A stretch of 64,000 nt of DNA from Clostridia bacterium. Its GTDB lineage: Bacteria > Bacillota > Clostridia > Monoglobales > Monoglobaceae. This document shows, in pieces, positions 7,852 through 14,992 of the stretch. The notes below the pieces were generated by a model. The model saw nothing but the letters and a program-made list of their open reading frames with translations, had not been told where the DNA came from and did no database searches. Position 1 is the first letter of the stretch. The number at the start of each line of letters is the position of its first letter. Both the position numbers and the translations under genes were made by a program. The stretch covers positions 1-64,000 of the forward strand of contig JAFTJA010000004.1 in NCBI GenBank assembly GCA_017456605.1, given 5' to 3'.

Positions 7852-8178
7852 TTTGGTGTTTTGGGTCAGATTGGCTTAGGATTCTTGGGCGTTGATTTGC
7901 CGGCGGATATCCGTGACATCTTTTATGATATAACAAATTTTGAGGTGTCAACAGAGCATATAGTTCAGACTTTGTTTGATGTTTTTGCTGTACTTCCTTT
8001 AATCGGCGGTCTCAAGTATACAGATGAAGGGCTGGATGTTTTAAAGAGTGCCGTAAAGCACGGGGATGAGGCCGCAGATGTGGTTAAAGCTGATAATAAT
8101 ACAGGTATTACTGAAAAAGCAACAAAGCACGGCATCGAAAGATTGCATCAACATGGAAAAATAAAAAGTAAAGAAATA
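7852..8178 (+). pseudogene. Orphan toxin cassette 3, broken
   Basis: Linker homology starts at about 7853 (equivalent to 4604) and continues to KHGDEAADVVK. The new end begins TGITEKATKHGIERLHQHGK but is cut after about 25 residues by the border hairpin at 8179, after which the frame reads through non-coding DNA to 8280. No immunity gene follows. The HGIERLHQHG start looks like the beginning of a nuclease-type toxin domain. Most of the domain is missing, so this is a remnant. Confidence 0.7.
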
Positions 8179-8203
8179 GGCTGTGACAAAACTTGTCACA
8201 GCC
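8179..8203. terminator. Array-border hairpin, inverted copy
   Basis: GGCTGTGAC...GTCACAGCC. Read on the minus strand it has the same flank (AATGCGGCTGTGACAA) as the hairpin at 3655, so the toxin array lies between two copies in opposite orientation. It may terminate the minus-strand zinc transporter gene that ends at 8231. Confidence 0.7.
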
Positions 8204-8230
8204 GCATTTGTTTGTTGCTCCTTTTTTCAA

Positions 8231-9034
8231 TTATCCGAGCATTACATCAAGCAGCATCATTGTTGCAAAGCCGACGATAATTCCTGCAGTGGAAAAGTAT
8301 GGTTGTTTTTCTTGATTTTGCTGACATTCGGGAATCAGTTCATGTACAGCGACCAAAATCATTGCTCCGGCGGCAAATGAAAGGGCATAGGGTAAAATCT
8401 TTTCAACATACACAACAAGTAATGCGCCGATTACTCCGGCTATGGGTTCGACCATTCCTGACGCCTGACCGTAGAAAAAACTCTTTTTTCTTGAATAACC
8501 TTCTCGACGCAGGGGCAGGGAAACCGCCGCACCTTCGGGGAAGTTTTGCAGCCCTATCCCGATCGCGATTGTAATGGCGCCCATCAGACCTTCGGTGCTG
8601 AACCCTACATTTTGCAGAGCGCCAAATGCGACGCCAACCGCCAGCCCCTCGGGGATATTATGAAGGGTTATCGACAGAATAAGCATAATAATCCGGTTGA
8701 GTCTTTCGCAGGATTTTCCTTGTGTACTGTTTACGTTTCGCCTTGCAAAAGAAACGGTTTTATCGGATACCCACATAAAGACAGCACCAAACAAAAATCC
8801 GGTTGTTGCAACAAAATATGCAGGAAGAGCAGAAACTTCTTCCGCCCTCTCAATTGCAGGTTGTAAAAGCGACCAGAAGCTTGCCGCTATCATAACTCCC
8901 GAGGCAAACCCCAGCATTAAATTCAATATTTTTGGATTGGGAGATTTGAAAAAGGCAACTGTTGCAGCACCCAGAGCAGTCAGAAACCATGTACCTAAAG
9001 TTGCAATCAGTGCCATTAAGATATAATTATCCAT
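8231..9034 (-). CDS. ZIP-family metal transporter (ZupT/GufA-like)
   Basis: A 267-aa integral membrane protein with about eight helices. It carries the two ZIP signatures: HNIPEGLAVGVAFGA in the fourth helix and NFPEGAAVSLPLRREG in the fifth. The histidine of the second motif is replaced by Asn (NFPEG), as in several GufA/ZupT-like members. The charged loop between helices 3 and 4 is short. It should import Zn2+ or related divalent cations across the cytoplasmic membrane; exact metal preference cannot be read. The start at 9034 is preceded by GGAGGTG. It is a single gene, divergent from the cation exchanger at 9383. Confidence 0.9.
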   Translation of the reverse strand: MDNYILMALIATLGTWFLTALGAATVAFFKSPNPKILNLMLGFASGVMIAASFWSLLQPAIERAEEVSALPAYFVATTGFLFGAVFMWVSDKTVSFARRNVNSTQGKSCERLNRIIMLILSITLHNIPEGLAVGVAFGALQNVGFSTEGLMGAITIAIGIGLQNFPEGAAVSLPLRREGYSRKKSFFYGQASGMVEPIAGVIGALLVVYVEKILPYALSFAAGAMILVAVHELIPECQQNQEKQPYFSTAGIIVGFATMMLLDVMLG

Positions 9035-9138
9035 AGAGCACCTCCAATATTTAGTATATTTTGGAAATGTAAATTTGTGAAGAATGGCATAGTCAGGGGG
9101 TAGCTCTGATGGTGACAGGGGAAGTTTGGAAAAAATTG

Positions 9139-9167
9139 TTGACAGCTTTGGCGAAATATGATATTAT
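9139..9167 (+). promoter_or_regulatory. Sigma-A promoter of the exchanger leader
   Basis: TTGACA (9139-9144), 17-bp spacer, TGaTATTAT with the -10 at 9162-9167. Transcription should start close to 9174, just at the 5' strand of the riboswitch P1 stem. Confidence 0.85.
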
Positions 9168-9175
9168 ATATAACA

Positions 9176-9288
9176 AATAAGAGGGAGTAATTGGCGGGAA
9201 TTTCCGTTTGTGTGTGCGTCAGTACATTTCTTATGAAATCGCATATACAACACTTGAACTTTGCAGAGTGTAATGAGACTTTTATTGT
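9176..9288 (+). promoter_or_regulatory. Candidate yybP-ykoY (Mn2+) riboswitch
   Basis: The leader reads AATAAGAGGGAGTA at its 5' end, GCGTCAGTACA in the middle and AATGAGACTTTTATT at its 3' end, matching the yybP-ykoY layout (GGGGAGTA..., GTCAnnAC..., GAGACCTTT-like end). P1 can form as 8 pairs between 9176-9183 and 9279-9286. The same 3' strand is the 5' arm of the intrinsic terminator at 9276-9311, so P1 and terminator exclude each other. Ligand binding would therefore favour read-through (an ON switch). yybP-ykoY RNAs sense Mn2+ and often precede cation exporters, which fits the exchanger gene downstream. Confidence 0.65.
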
Positions 9289-9318
9289 GCTTTTGGGTAC
9301 AGTAAAAGTCTTTTTTTA
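9276..9318 (+). terminator. Riboswitch-controlled terminator
   Basis: A 13-bp stem pairs 9276-9288 with 9299-9311, with a 10-nt loop and a run of seven T. It lies 65 bp before the exchanger ATG and shares its 5' arm with the riboswitch P1. Confidence 0.85.
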
Positions 9319-9382
9319 TTGCGTAAGCCTGAATAAAAAAACCGCCGATAACACAAAATTTTATCAGAAAGAAGGAAAAAAT

Positions 9383-10348
9383 ATGTTAATCCCTGTTTTG
9401 TTATTTTTGGTAGGAATTGTTTTGCTGATTAAAGGTGGCGACTGGTTTGTTGATGGTGCTACGGGAATTGCACACAGGTTCCACATTCCTGAAATTCTTA
9501 TAGGTGCGACAATTGTTTCTATTGGCACAACCTTGCCAGAAGTGATGGTTTCTGCTGGGGCGGCTCTTAGCGGGCACGGCGAAATTGCATACGGAAATGC
9601 TATTGGCTCGATTATCTGTAATACCTCTCTAATTGCGGCTATTACCATAGCTGTCCGTCCATCAGCGGTGAACAAAAAACCTCTTGTTTTGCCTATAGTA
9701 TTTTTCTTTATCGCTGCGATAGTTTATTCGTTTGTTGCGTACTTTGCCGGATTTTTCTCAAGAGCAGTAGGAATTGTTTTGGTTTCGATTTTTGTGGTTT
9801 ATATGGTGATTTCGGTTATTCAGGCAAAGAAAAGCCTTGCAGAAAAGAAAGACGAGGAAGAAACAGCAGTGGAGGGTTCTTTGTGGAAAGAACTGATTTT
9901 GCTGGTTGTTGGTGCGGCAGTTATTGCTGTTGGTGCTGATTTGCTGGTGGACAACGGGACGATTATTGCTCAGATGCTGGGCGTTCCGGAGTCGGTAATT
10001 GCCCTGACTTTTGTGGCTCTCGGAACATCACTGCCTGAGTTTGTTACGGCAATTACTTCACTGATAAAGGGGCACAGCTCACTATCTCTTGGAAATATTA
10101 TTGGCGCAAATCTTTTCAATCTTGTGTTGGTAAGTGGTGTGTCTACTGTGCTTTCGCCGTTCCCTGTGCCAAACAGCTCACAGATTTTCGGCGTAAATAC
10201 CTCACTTGCAGTGGATATTCCGGTTATGTTTTTGGTAATGTCTTTGATGGTGTTCCCTGCTTTGATGCGTGGTAAGCTTTCAAGGATTCAGGGCATTATT
10301 TTACTTCTTATATATGCGGTGTTTTGTGCGTTTCAGTTTGCTATGTAG
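9383..10348 (+). CDS. Calcium/sodium antiporter (CaCA family, YrbG-like)
   Basis: A 321-aa membrane protein of about ten helices made of two inverted halves. The alpha-repeats are visible as GATIVSIGTTLPEVMVS (about residues 48-65) with GNAIGSIICNTS, and LTFVALGTSLPEFVTAI with GNIIGANLFNLV in the second half; the paired Glu residues coordinate the cation. The ATG at 9383 follows AGAAGGAAA, while longer readings of the frame run into the riboswitch. It exchanges Ca2+ (or Mn2+) for Na+ or H+ at the cytoplasmic membrane. Control by the candidate Mn2+ riboswitch suggests a role in Mn2+/Ca2+ efflux; this is inference. Confidence 0.92.
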   Translation: MLIPVLLFLVGIVLLIKGGDWFVDGATGIAHRFHIPEILIGATIVSIGTTLPEVMVSAGAALSGHGEIAYGNAIGSIICNTSLIAAITIAVRPSAVNKKPLVLPIVFFFIAAIVYSFVAYFAGFFSRAVGIVLVSIFVVYMVISVIQAKKSLAEKKDEEETAVEGSLWKELILLVVGAAVIAVGADLLVDNGTIIAQMLGVPESVIALTFVALGTSLPEFVTAITSLIKGHSSLSLGNIIGANLFNLVLVSGVSTVLSPFPVPNSSQIFGVNTSLAVDIPVMFLVMSLMVFPALMRGKLSRIQGIILLLIYAVFCAFQFAM

Positions 10349-10455
10349 TTGAAAATTTTCTTGCAAAGAAGTTATTCTCAAGTAGGGCGGAATGCCGTTT
10401 TCTGCCACATTGATTATAATAATGCTTAAAGACCTTTTAGTTGTTAATATGAAAA

Positions 10456-10486
10456 AAACCGCCCCAAAATGCTTTGGGGCGGTTTA
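10456..10486. terminator. Bidirectional terminator
   Basis: AACCGCCCCAAA-ATGC-TTTGGGGCGGTT with A-run and T-run on either side. It serves the exchanger gene on + and the small coiled-coil gene on -. Confidence 0.9.
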
Positions 10487-10520
10487 GTTTGGCAGCTTTA
10501 GGCCTTTTCTGTGCCGGAAA

Positions 10521-10682
10521 TCAGTCTTCTTTAAAATATTCCAAATCTTCGCCGTTTGGGAATTCTTCTTCGCACATATCAAGGTACATTGCTTCGGCGT
10601 CAAGCTGTGCTTTTTGAAGACGCTCGACTGCGTCGGTGATTTCGTTGAAAAGTTTGTGGTAAAGTTTTTCATAGTTTGGCAT
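10521..10682 (-). CDS. Small 53-aa coiled-coil protein
   Basis: The product starts MPNYEKLYHKLFNEITDAVE, continues through a heptad-like helix (RLQKAQLDAEAMYLDMCEEE) and ends in an acidic tail. The ATG at 10682 is preceded by AAAGGAG at proper spacing. Similar short MPNYxKLYxxLFN proteins seem common in Clostridia; function is unknown. It lies 20 bp after the terminator of the structured RNA at 10705-10868, so it is either expressed by read-through of that RNA or from an unseen promoter. Confidence 0.75.
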   Translation of the reverse strand: MPNYEKLYHKLFNEITDAVERLQKAQLDAEAMYLDMCEEEFPNGEDLEYFKED

Positions 10683-10704
10683 AAGTGTTTGCTCCTTTGT
10701 AAAT

Positions 10705-10868
10705 AAAAAAGATGTGCCGCCAAAGCGACACATCCAAAAAACGTGACACTCCGGCGTAATGTTTGCGATCCACTACACTCTACCCCACAACGGAATATGA
10801 AACCAGGCGACACGCTTTTTACATAGCATGTCTCCATTGTGGTGTTTTTATGTAGTTTTGGATCGCAA
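10705..10868 (-). ncRNA. Structured RNA with own promoter and terminator
   Basis: On the minus strand a TTGTAA-17-TGaTATAAT promoter (-10 at 10873-10878) points into a long rod. GCGATCC...GGATCGC closes it, with CTACA/TGTAG next, then CCACAATGGA/TCCGTTGTGG, and an inner GACATGC/GCGTGTC hairpin. After about 25 nt comes a strong terminator (GATGTGTCGC/GCGGCACATC plus T6, about 10706-10732). Rod with internal loops is 6S-like in outline, but at about 106 nt it is short for 6S and I see no proof. It could instead be a leader for the small gene at 10521. Ends are estimates. Confidence 0.55.
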
Positions 10869-10878
10869 AAGTATTATA

Positions 10879-11191
10879 TCATACTCCAGAGAAAATTACA
10901 ATATATTTTTATATTCAGGGGGAAACTTTCCCCCTGACCCCCTTTTTGCGCGCCTGCAGGTTTTAGCGGAAAGTAACAGCCAAGGGCATCTTCGTTCGGT
11001 GTCGTTCGGAAAAACAAACTCATTGTTTGCCTCAACTAAAAGGGCGTGCCCGCAGCGGAAATGGATTGCACGCCCTTTTTCACCTCGCGTGATGACCCTT
11101 GGCGAACATTCCGCAAAAAAACCTTTGGCTAAAGCGCTTTTTTGTCCGTCTCTGGGGGTGTATAAAAAACATGGCGAAAATTCAAACATTT
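10879..11191. other. Intergenic stretch without gene
   Basis: No credible gene is seen. The stretch holds two hairpins: AGGGGGAAACTTTCCCCCT near 10917-10937, and an AAAGGGCGTGC...GCACGCCCTTTTT hairpin near 11038-11082 that could terminate rightward transcription or be a relic repeat. The G+C of the middle part is higher than its surroundings. Confidence 0.5.
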
Positions 11192-12211
11192 TTAATTTTT
11201 ATTTTTTATATAGGAAAAAATCACCATTACTGTCCAGATAAGTCCCAGATAGCCAAAGGTGCTGTAAAGCTTTGAAACCAGATTTGAAAAGCCAAGTGTG
11301 GCGAAGGGAACGGCAAAAAGACACAGCAATGCGGCAGCCCCTATGCGGGAAGATGCTTTTTTGAAAGAAAAATGCGAAAGAATTCCAAAGCCGTGGGAGA
11401 CAGCGGTGGTGCAAAGCGCCATAAGAAGAATCAGTGAATAAGCAAGCTTTATTTTCTCACCGTTCTTTTCTGCCAGGCTGAGGAGCGGCATTTCCGAAAG
11501 CAAAAGCTCGTCAAAGAATACATTCATCGAAAACCAGGCGATGAAGATTACAATGCCCAAAGATGCGGCGCTTATGGAGGAAGCAGTTGCGAGATGAGAT
11601 TTTTTTACATTTCTGGCAAGGGGTACCAGGACTGCTCCCGCTGTGATGGTGTTGTAGCTTACATAACATAAAGAGGATATAAGGGGATTTCGATACAGCT
11701 CGGAAAAGGCGGAAAACGTTGGAGCAGCACCAAAAAGCATAGAGGAGATGCAGACATAGAGCATTCCAACAAGCATAATGGGAACCAGGACAGAGTTGAA
11801 AGTCACAAGCCCTTTGACGTCAAAACAGAAAACCGAAAAGCAGCACAGGGCAAGAAAAATATATCCGTATAGTGGCGGGAGTGAAAGGGTTTCTTTTGCC
11901 AAAGCTCCGCAAGCCGACATCATCACAAAAAAACCGCAGAACATAAAGGCGAGCATAAAAATGTTTATCAGTCCCGAAAGACGCCCTGAAACAAGGGTTA
12001 TGAAGCTCTTGAAATCGGAAAGGTTGTTTTGGGCGGAAAAGTTCAATATTATATATGCAATTGCGCCAAAACTGACTGTGGCGAGGACAATGCCTGTGAA
12101 ATCGGTCTGGGAGGGAATGTTGAAATATTCAAAAATTTCTCTTCCCGAGGCAAAGCCTGCGCCGATTACCAGCCCAATAAAGACGAATGAAATGCCAAAA
12201 ACTTTTTTCAT
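11192..12211 (-). CDS. YkvI-family membrane transporter
   Basis: A 339-aa protein with about ten hydrophobic helices. The first carries FIGLVIGAGFASGREIFEYF, a glycine-rich unwound-helix motif typical of the YkvI branch of LeuT-fold carriers. I chose the ATG at 12211, next to GGAGGT, over an upstream codon at 12235. The protein should move an amino acid or similar solute across the membrane; substrate is unknown. It stands alone, with the divergent rpmG promoter upstream. Confidence 0.8.
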   Translation of the reverse strand: MKKVFGISFVFIGLVIGAGFASGREIFEYFNIPSQTDFTGIVLATVSFGAIAYIILNFSAQNNLSDFKSFITLVSGRLSGLINIFMLAFMFCGFFVMMSACGALAKETLSLPPLYGYIFLALCCFSVFCFDVKGLVTFNSVLVPIMLVGMLYVCISSMLFGAAPTFSAFSELYRNPLISSLCYVSYNTITAGAVLVPLARNVKKSHLATASSISAASLGIVIFIAWFSMNVFFDELLLSEMPLLSLAEKNGEKIKLAYSLILLMALCTTAVSHGFGILSHFSFKKASSRIGAAALLCLFAVPFATLGFSNLVSKLYSTFGYLGLIWTVMVIFSYIKNKN

Positions 12212-12318
12212 AAGACCTCCGTTTGTGTATGACAAATAGTATTTTCTACTATATATAGTGGGAGATAGCGAAAAAAATTACTTTCGCAAAAAAAGGTGAC
12301 AAAATGTGAAAAAAATCA

Positions 12319-12347
12319 TTGACAAGGGAGCGTATTTGTGATATTAT
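12319..12347 (+). promoter_or_regulatory. Promoter of rpmG-secE-nusG operon
   Basis: TTGACA (12319-12324), 17 bp, TGaTATTAT with -10 at 12342-12347. A long leader of about 120 nt precedes rpmG. Confidence 0.85.
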
Positions 12348-12474
12348 ATTTCTACCTCTGAAAAGGGGCTTTATTTGTGTTGTGAAAAAACGTAAGTCAA
12401 AACAGCACGAAATTCTAAGTTCGAAAAGCTGATTTGGCTTCGAGGTTTTGTATAATACGGAAAGGGTGAAAAAA

Positions 12475-12624
12475 ATGAGAGTAAAAATCACATTGGCTTG
12501 CACAGAATGTAAGCAGAGAAACTATGACACTATGAAGAACAAGAAAAATGATCCTGACAGACTTGAAATGAACAAGTACTGCAGATTCTGCAAGAAGCAC
12601 ACGCTTCACAAGGAAACAAAGTAA
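12475..12624 (+). CDS. rpmG: Ribosomal protein L33
   Basis: A 49-aa protein starting [19 protein letters not shown] and ending with [14 protein letters not shown]. The two CxxC pairs (CTEC, CRFC) form the zinc ribbon of a Zn-binding (C+) L33, part of the large subunit near the E site. A weak GGGTGAA precedes the ATG. It has the conserved position before secE. Confidence 0.95.
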   Translation: MRVKITLACTECKQRNYDTMKNKKNDPDRLEMNKYCRFCKKHTLHKETK

Positions 12625-12651
12625 TTTTGCGAAAGTAAGAGGTAATTGAAA

Positions 12652-12858
12652 ATGGATAAGAAGCCTAATTTATTCGTAAGAATAAAAGACTGGTTTATTG
12701 ACATGAAGGCTGAATTCAAAAGAGTTGTATGGCCGTCATTTTCAAAGGTGAAAAAGAACACGCTGACAGTTATCCTTTTTGTTTTGGTTGTTGGTGTTGT
12801 TATTTGGCTTTTGGACTGGCTGTTCGGCTTTGGAATGGCTTTGTTGATCAATAGATAA
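12652..12858 (+). CDS. secE: Preprotein translocase subunit SecE
   Basis: A 68-aa protein with an amphipathic N-terminal helix (FIDMKAEFKRVVWPSFSKVK, the SecE hallmark) and one membrane helix. It clamps SecY in the translocon. I chose the ATG at 12652 over the in-frame TTG at 12646 because of AAGAGGTAATTG spacing. It lies between rpmG and nusG as usual. Confidence 0.95.
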   Translation: MDKKPNLFVRIKDWFIDMKAEFKRVVWPSFSKVKKNTLTVILFVLVVGVVIWLLDWLFGFGMALLINR

Positions 12859-12886
12859 CTAAAGAGAAGGGAGAGTTCCGTAAGTT

Positions 12887-13408
12887 ATGTCTAAAGAGGC
12901 AAAATGGTATGTTGCTCACACCTACTCGGGTTATGAAAACAAGGTAAAGGCCGATATTGAAAAAACTATTGAAAATCGAAATATGCAGGACGTAATTCAG
13001 GAAGTCTGCGTTCCTATGGAAGAGGTTGTCGAAATCAAGGACGACAAAAAGAAGACTGTTATGCGCAAAATTTTCCCCGGTTATGTTATTGTCAAAATGA
13101 TTATGACCGATGAAAGCTGGTATGTTGTCAGAAACTGCCGTGGCGTTACGGGCTTTGTCGGTCCCGGCTCGAAGCCTGTTCCCCTCACTGATGAGGAGAT
13201 TGCAAACATCGGGCTTGAAAAGAAGACTGTTACCATTGGATTTAATGTCGGTGACAATATTCGCGTGAAATACGGTCCTCTGGAAGGCTTTGTTGGTGTT
13301 ATTACCGCAATCGTTATGGATAAGCAGAAGATAAAAGCCACAATTTCAATGTTTGGCAGAGATACCGATGTTGAACTTGAGTTCAATCAGGTAGAAGCAT
13401 TAAGCTAG
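12887..13408 (+). CDS. nusG: Transcription antitermination factor NusG
   Basis: A 173-aa protein with the NGN domain (WYVAHTYSGYENKVKADIEK) and a C-terminal KOW motif (VGDNIRVKYGPLEGFVGVI). It binds RNA polymerase, and links it to ribosomes or Rho. GAAGGGAGAG lies before the ATG. It is co-transcribed with secE. Confidence 0.97.
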   Translation: MSKEAKWYVAHTYSGYENKVKADIEKTIENRNMQDVIQEVCVPMEEVVEIKDDKKKTVMRKIFPGYVIVKMIMTDESWYVVRNCRGVTGFVGPGSKPVPLTDEEIANIGLEKKTVTIGFNVGDNIRVKYGPLEGFVGVITAIVMDKQKIKATISMFGRDTDVELEFNQVEALS

Positions 13409-13526
13409 TTACCCACACGGCATATGCCGTATTTATATATCCGAAAGTTCTTCGGATAGTGGGAGGGACGGAAAAAAGTTTCCGCACCCGGTATTACCAC
13501 GTTTGTGAAAGGGAGGTGTCATAGAA
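13409..13526 (+). promoter_or_regulatory. rplK leader, possible L1 autoregulatory site
   Basis: The 118-nt gap holds small hairpins (ATCCGAAAG/CTTCGGAT at about 13439-13457) and a GTGGGAGGGACGG...CCGCACCC...ACCAC arrangement before the ribosome site. A similar GTGGGAGG...ACCAC layout occurs before rplA (13981-14020). Repeated conserved structure at the start of an rplK-rplA unit fits feedback by ribosomal protein L1; this is inference. Confidence 0.45.
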
Positions 13527-13952
13527 ATGGCGCAAAAAATTACAGGTTACATCAAATTACAGATTGAGGCAGGTAAAGCTACACCGGCTCCTCCGGTTGG
13601 TCCCGCACTTGGTCAGCATGGTGTGAACATTATGGATTTCTGTAAACAGTTCAACGAGAAGACAGCTAAGGATGCAGGTCTTGTTATCCCGGTTGTTATC
13701 ACTGTTTATCAGGACAGATCATTCTCGTTCATTACCAAAACTCCGCCGGCTGCAGTTCTTATTAAAAAGGCTTGCAAAATCCAGAGCGGAAGCGGTGTAC
13801 CCAACAAGACAAAGGTTGCTCAGCTTTCAAAGGCTGACCTTCAGGCTATCGCAGAGCAAAAAATGCCTGACCTTAATGCAGCATCAGTTGAAGCTGCTAT
13901 GTCAATGATTGCAGGTACAGCAAGATCTATGGGCGTTACCGTAGAAGACTAA
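13527..13952 (+). CDS. rplK: Ribosomal protein L11
   Basis: A 141-aa protein with the L11 pattern: [20 protein letters not shown] near the N-terminus, [12 protein letters not shown], and the C-terminal rRNA-binding domain with [13 protein letters not shown]. It binds the GTPase centre of 23S rRNA with L10. AAAGGGAGG precedes the ATG. Confidence 0.97.
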   Translation: MAQKITGYIKLQIEAGKATPAPPVGPALGQHGVNIMDFCKQFNEKTAKDAGLVIPVVITVYQDRSFSFITKTPPAAVLIKKACKIQSGSGVPNKTKVAQLSKADLQAIAEQKMPDLNAASVEAAMSMIAGTARSMGVTVED

Positions 13953-13964
13953 TTTTTAAAAATT

Positions 13965-14037
13965 AGTCAATCGAAATCACGTGGGAGGAATGTGCAAGGA
14001 CATATTCTGCTGAACCACAATAGGAGGAAATTTTAAA
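13965..14037 (+). promoter_or_regulatory. Leader before rplA with GTGGGAGG element
   Basis: CACGTGGGAGG...ACCACAATAGGAGG repeats the layout of the rplK leader. It may be a second L1 or translation-coupling element, or simply a conserved ribosome-binding fold. Confidence 0.35.
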
Positions 14038-14733
14038 ATGAAGAAAGGTAAGAAATATCAAGACAGCGTTAAGCTTATTGAAAAAGGCAAGCTCTATGAC
14101 ACAGCTGAAGCTTTGGAACTCGTTTGCCAGACTGCAAAGGCTAAGTTTGACGAAACTGTTGAGATACACGTAAAACTGGGTGTTGACTCTCGTCACGCTG
14201 ACCAGCAGGTTAGAGGTGCGGTTGTTCTCCCCAACGGAACAGGTAAAGATGTTAAGGTTCTTGTTTTTGCCCGTGAAGGCAAAGCTGACGAAGCAAAGGC
14301 TGCAGGTGCAGACTTTGTTGGTGCAGAAGACCTTGTTCAGAAAATCCAGTCTGAAAACTGGTTTGACTTTGATGTTGTTGTTGCAACCCCTGATATGATG
14401 GGCGTTGTCGGCAGAATCGGTAAGGTTCTCGGTCCTAAGGGACTTATGCCAAGCCCCAAGGCAGGTACTGTTACACCTGATGTAACACGTGCTGTTGCTG
14501 ATATCAAGTCAGGTAAGATTGAATACAGACTTGACAAGACAAACATCATTCACTGCCCCTTGGGCAAAGCATCTTTCGGAAAAGATAAGCTCGTTGAAAA
14601 CTTCAACGCTCTTATGGGAGCTATTGTTAAGGCTAAACCGGCAGCAGCAAAAGGTCAGTACCTCAAGTCTGTTACCGTCGCATCAACAATGGGCCCCGGT
14701 ATCAAAATCAATTCCAGCAAAATTGATGCTTAA
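14038..14733 (+). CDS. rplA: Ribosomal protein L1
   Basis: A 231-aa protein containing the L1 core: [19 protein letters not shown] and [20 protein letters not shown], followed by GTVTPDV. It forms the L1 stalk and is a translational repressor of its own operon in many bacteria. A perfect AGGAGG lies 9 nt before the ATG. Confidence 0.97.
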   Translation: MKKGKKYQDSVKLIEKGKLYDTAEALELVCQTAKAKFDETVEIHVKLGVDSRHADQQVRGAVVLPNGTGKDVKVLVFAREGKADEAKAAGADFVGAEDLVQKIQSENWFDFDVVVATPDMMGVVGRIGKVLGPKGLMPSPKAGTVTPDVTRAVADIKSGKIEYRLDKTNIIHCPLGKASFGKDKLVENFNALMGAIVKAKPAAAKGQYLKSVTVASTMGPGIKINSSKIDA

Positions 14734-14748
14734 TTTTTAAAAAAGTTG

Positions 14749-14777
14749 TTGACAAAAGGTGTTTTTTGTGATAAAAT
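14749..14777 (+). promoter_or_regulatory. Promoter of the rplJL unit
   Basis: TTGACA (14749-14754), 17 bp, TGaTAAAAT (-10 at 14772-14777). It gives rplJ-rplL a start of their own just after rplA. Confidence 0.85.
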
Positions 14778-14793
14778 ACCACTGTTAATGAAA

Positions 14794-14920
14794 TGAATTC
14801 CGCAGACAGCAGGTGGCGCCGAGCCGTAAGTCCTGCCGAGGACTTTATCAAATTACAAATTTTGGTTTGTTGTTTGCATAACCCTCACATGTCTGTGAGG
14901 GTTTTTGTTTTGTTTCAAAA
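14794..14920 (+). promoter_or_regulatory. L10 leader with attenuator
   Basis: The stretch has the ribosomal protein L10 leader signature: CGCAGACAGCAGGTGGCGCC, then GTCCTGCCGAGG-type pairing. It is followed by an intrinsic terminator, AACCCTCACA-TGTC-TGTGAGGGTT plus T-run (about 14880-14903). In this RNA family L10(L12)4 binding favours premature termination, giving feedback control of rplJ-rplL. Confidence 0.85.
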
Positions 14921-14992
14921 TCAAAGAGGTGTGTTGGGGAGTTACCCGATGTATTTCTTTCAAGCAGTTACATTTCGAAAGGAGGAAACAAA

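Larger units (their letters stand above)
3769..8178 (+). repeat. Toxin-cassette array sharing a repeated linker
   Basis: Four copies of the same linker DNA lie in one orientation. The stretch common to all four is roughly 4604-4830, 6041-6268, 6987-7215 and 7853-8077. Homology starts further into the gene in each later copy (equivalent to positions about 4265, 4517 and 4604 of the first). After the conserved KHGDEAA codons every copy switches to an unrelated C-terminus. The copies are nearly identical at DNA level, which suggests recent duplication or gene conversion. The layout matches the orphan toxin/immunity arrays known downstream of CDI and Rhs genes. Confidence 0.85.

Noticed and set aside
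3769-8178. A prophage carrying the MuF-like gene
   Set aside because: No terminase, portal, capsid, tail or integrase genes are near; neighbours are toxin/immunity modules and housekeeping transporters.
8183-9026. Several + frames opposite the ZIP transporter
   Set aside because: They are antisense shadows of a clear membrane transporter with ZIP motifs and have no ribosome sites.
10484-10837. A 117-codon minus-strand frame over the small coiled-coil gene and the RNA
   Set aside because: It runs through a structured RNA and its terminator, has no ribosome site, and ends in the shadow of the well-supported 53-aa gene at 10521-10682.
10705-10868. Assignment of the RNA as SRP RNA or tmRNA
   Set aside because: The GGAA-type SRP loop and the tmRNA alanine-acceptor ends are absent; size also does not fit.
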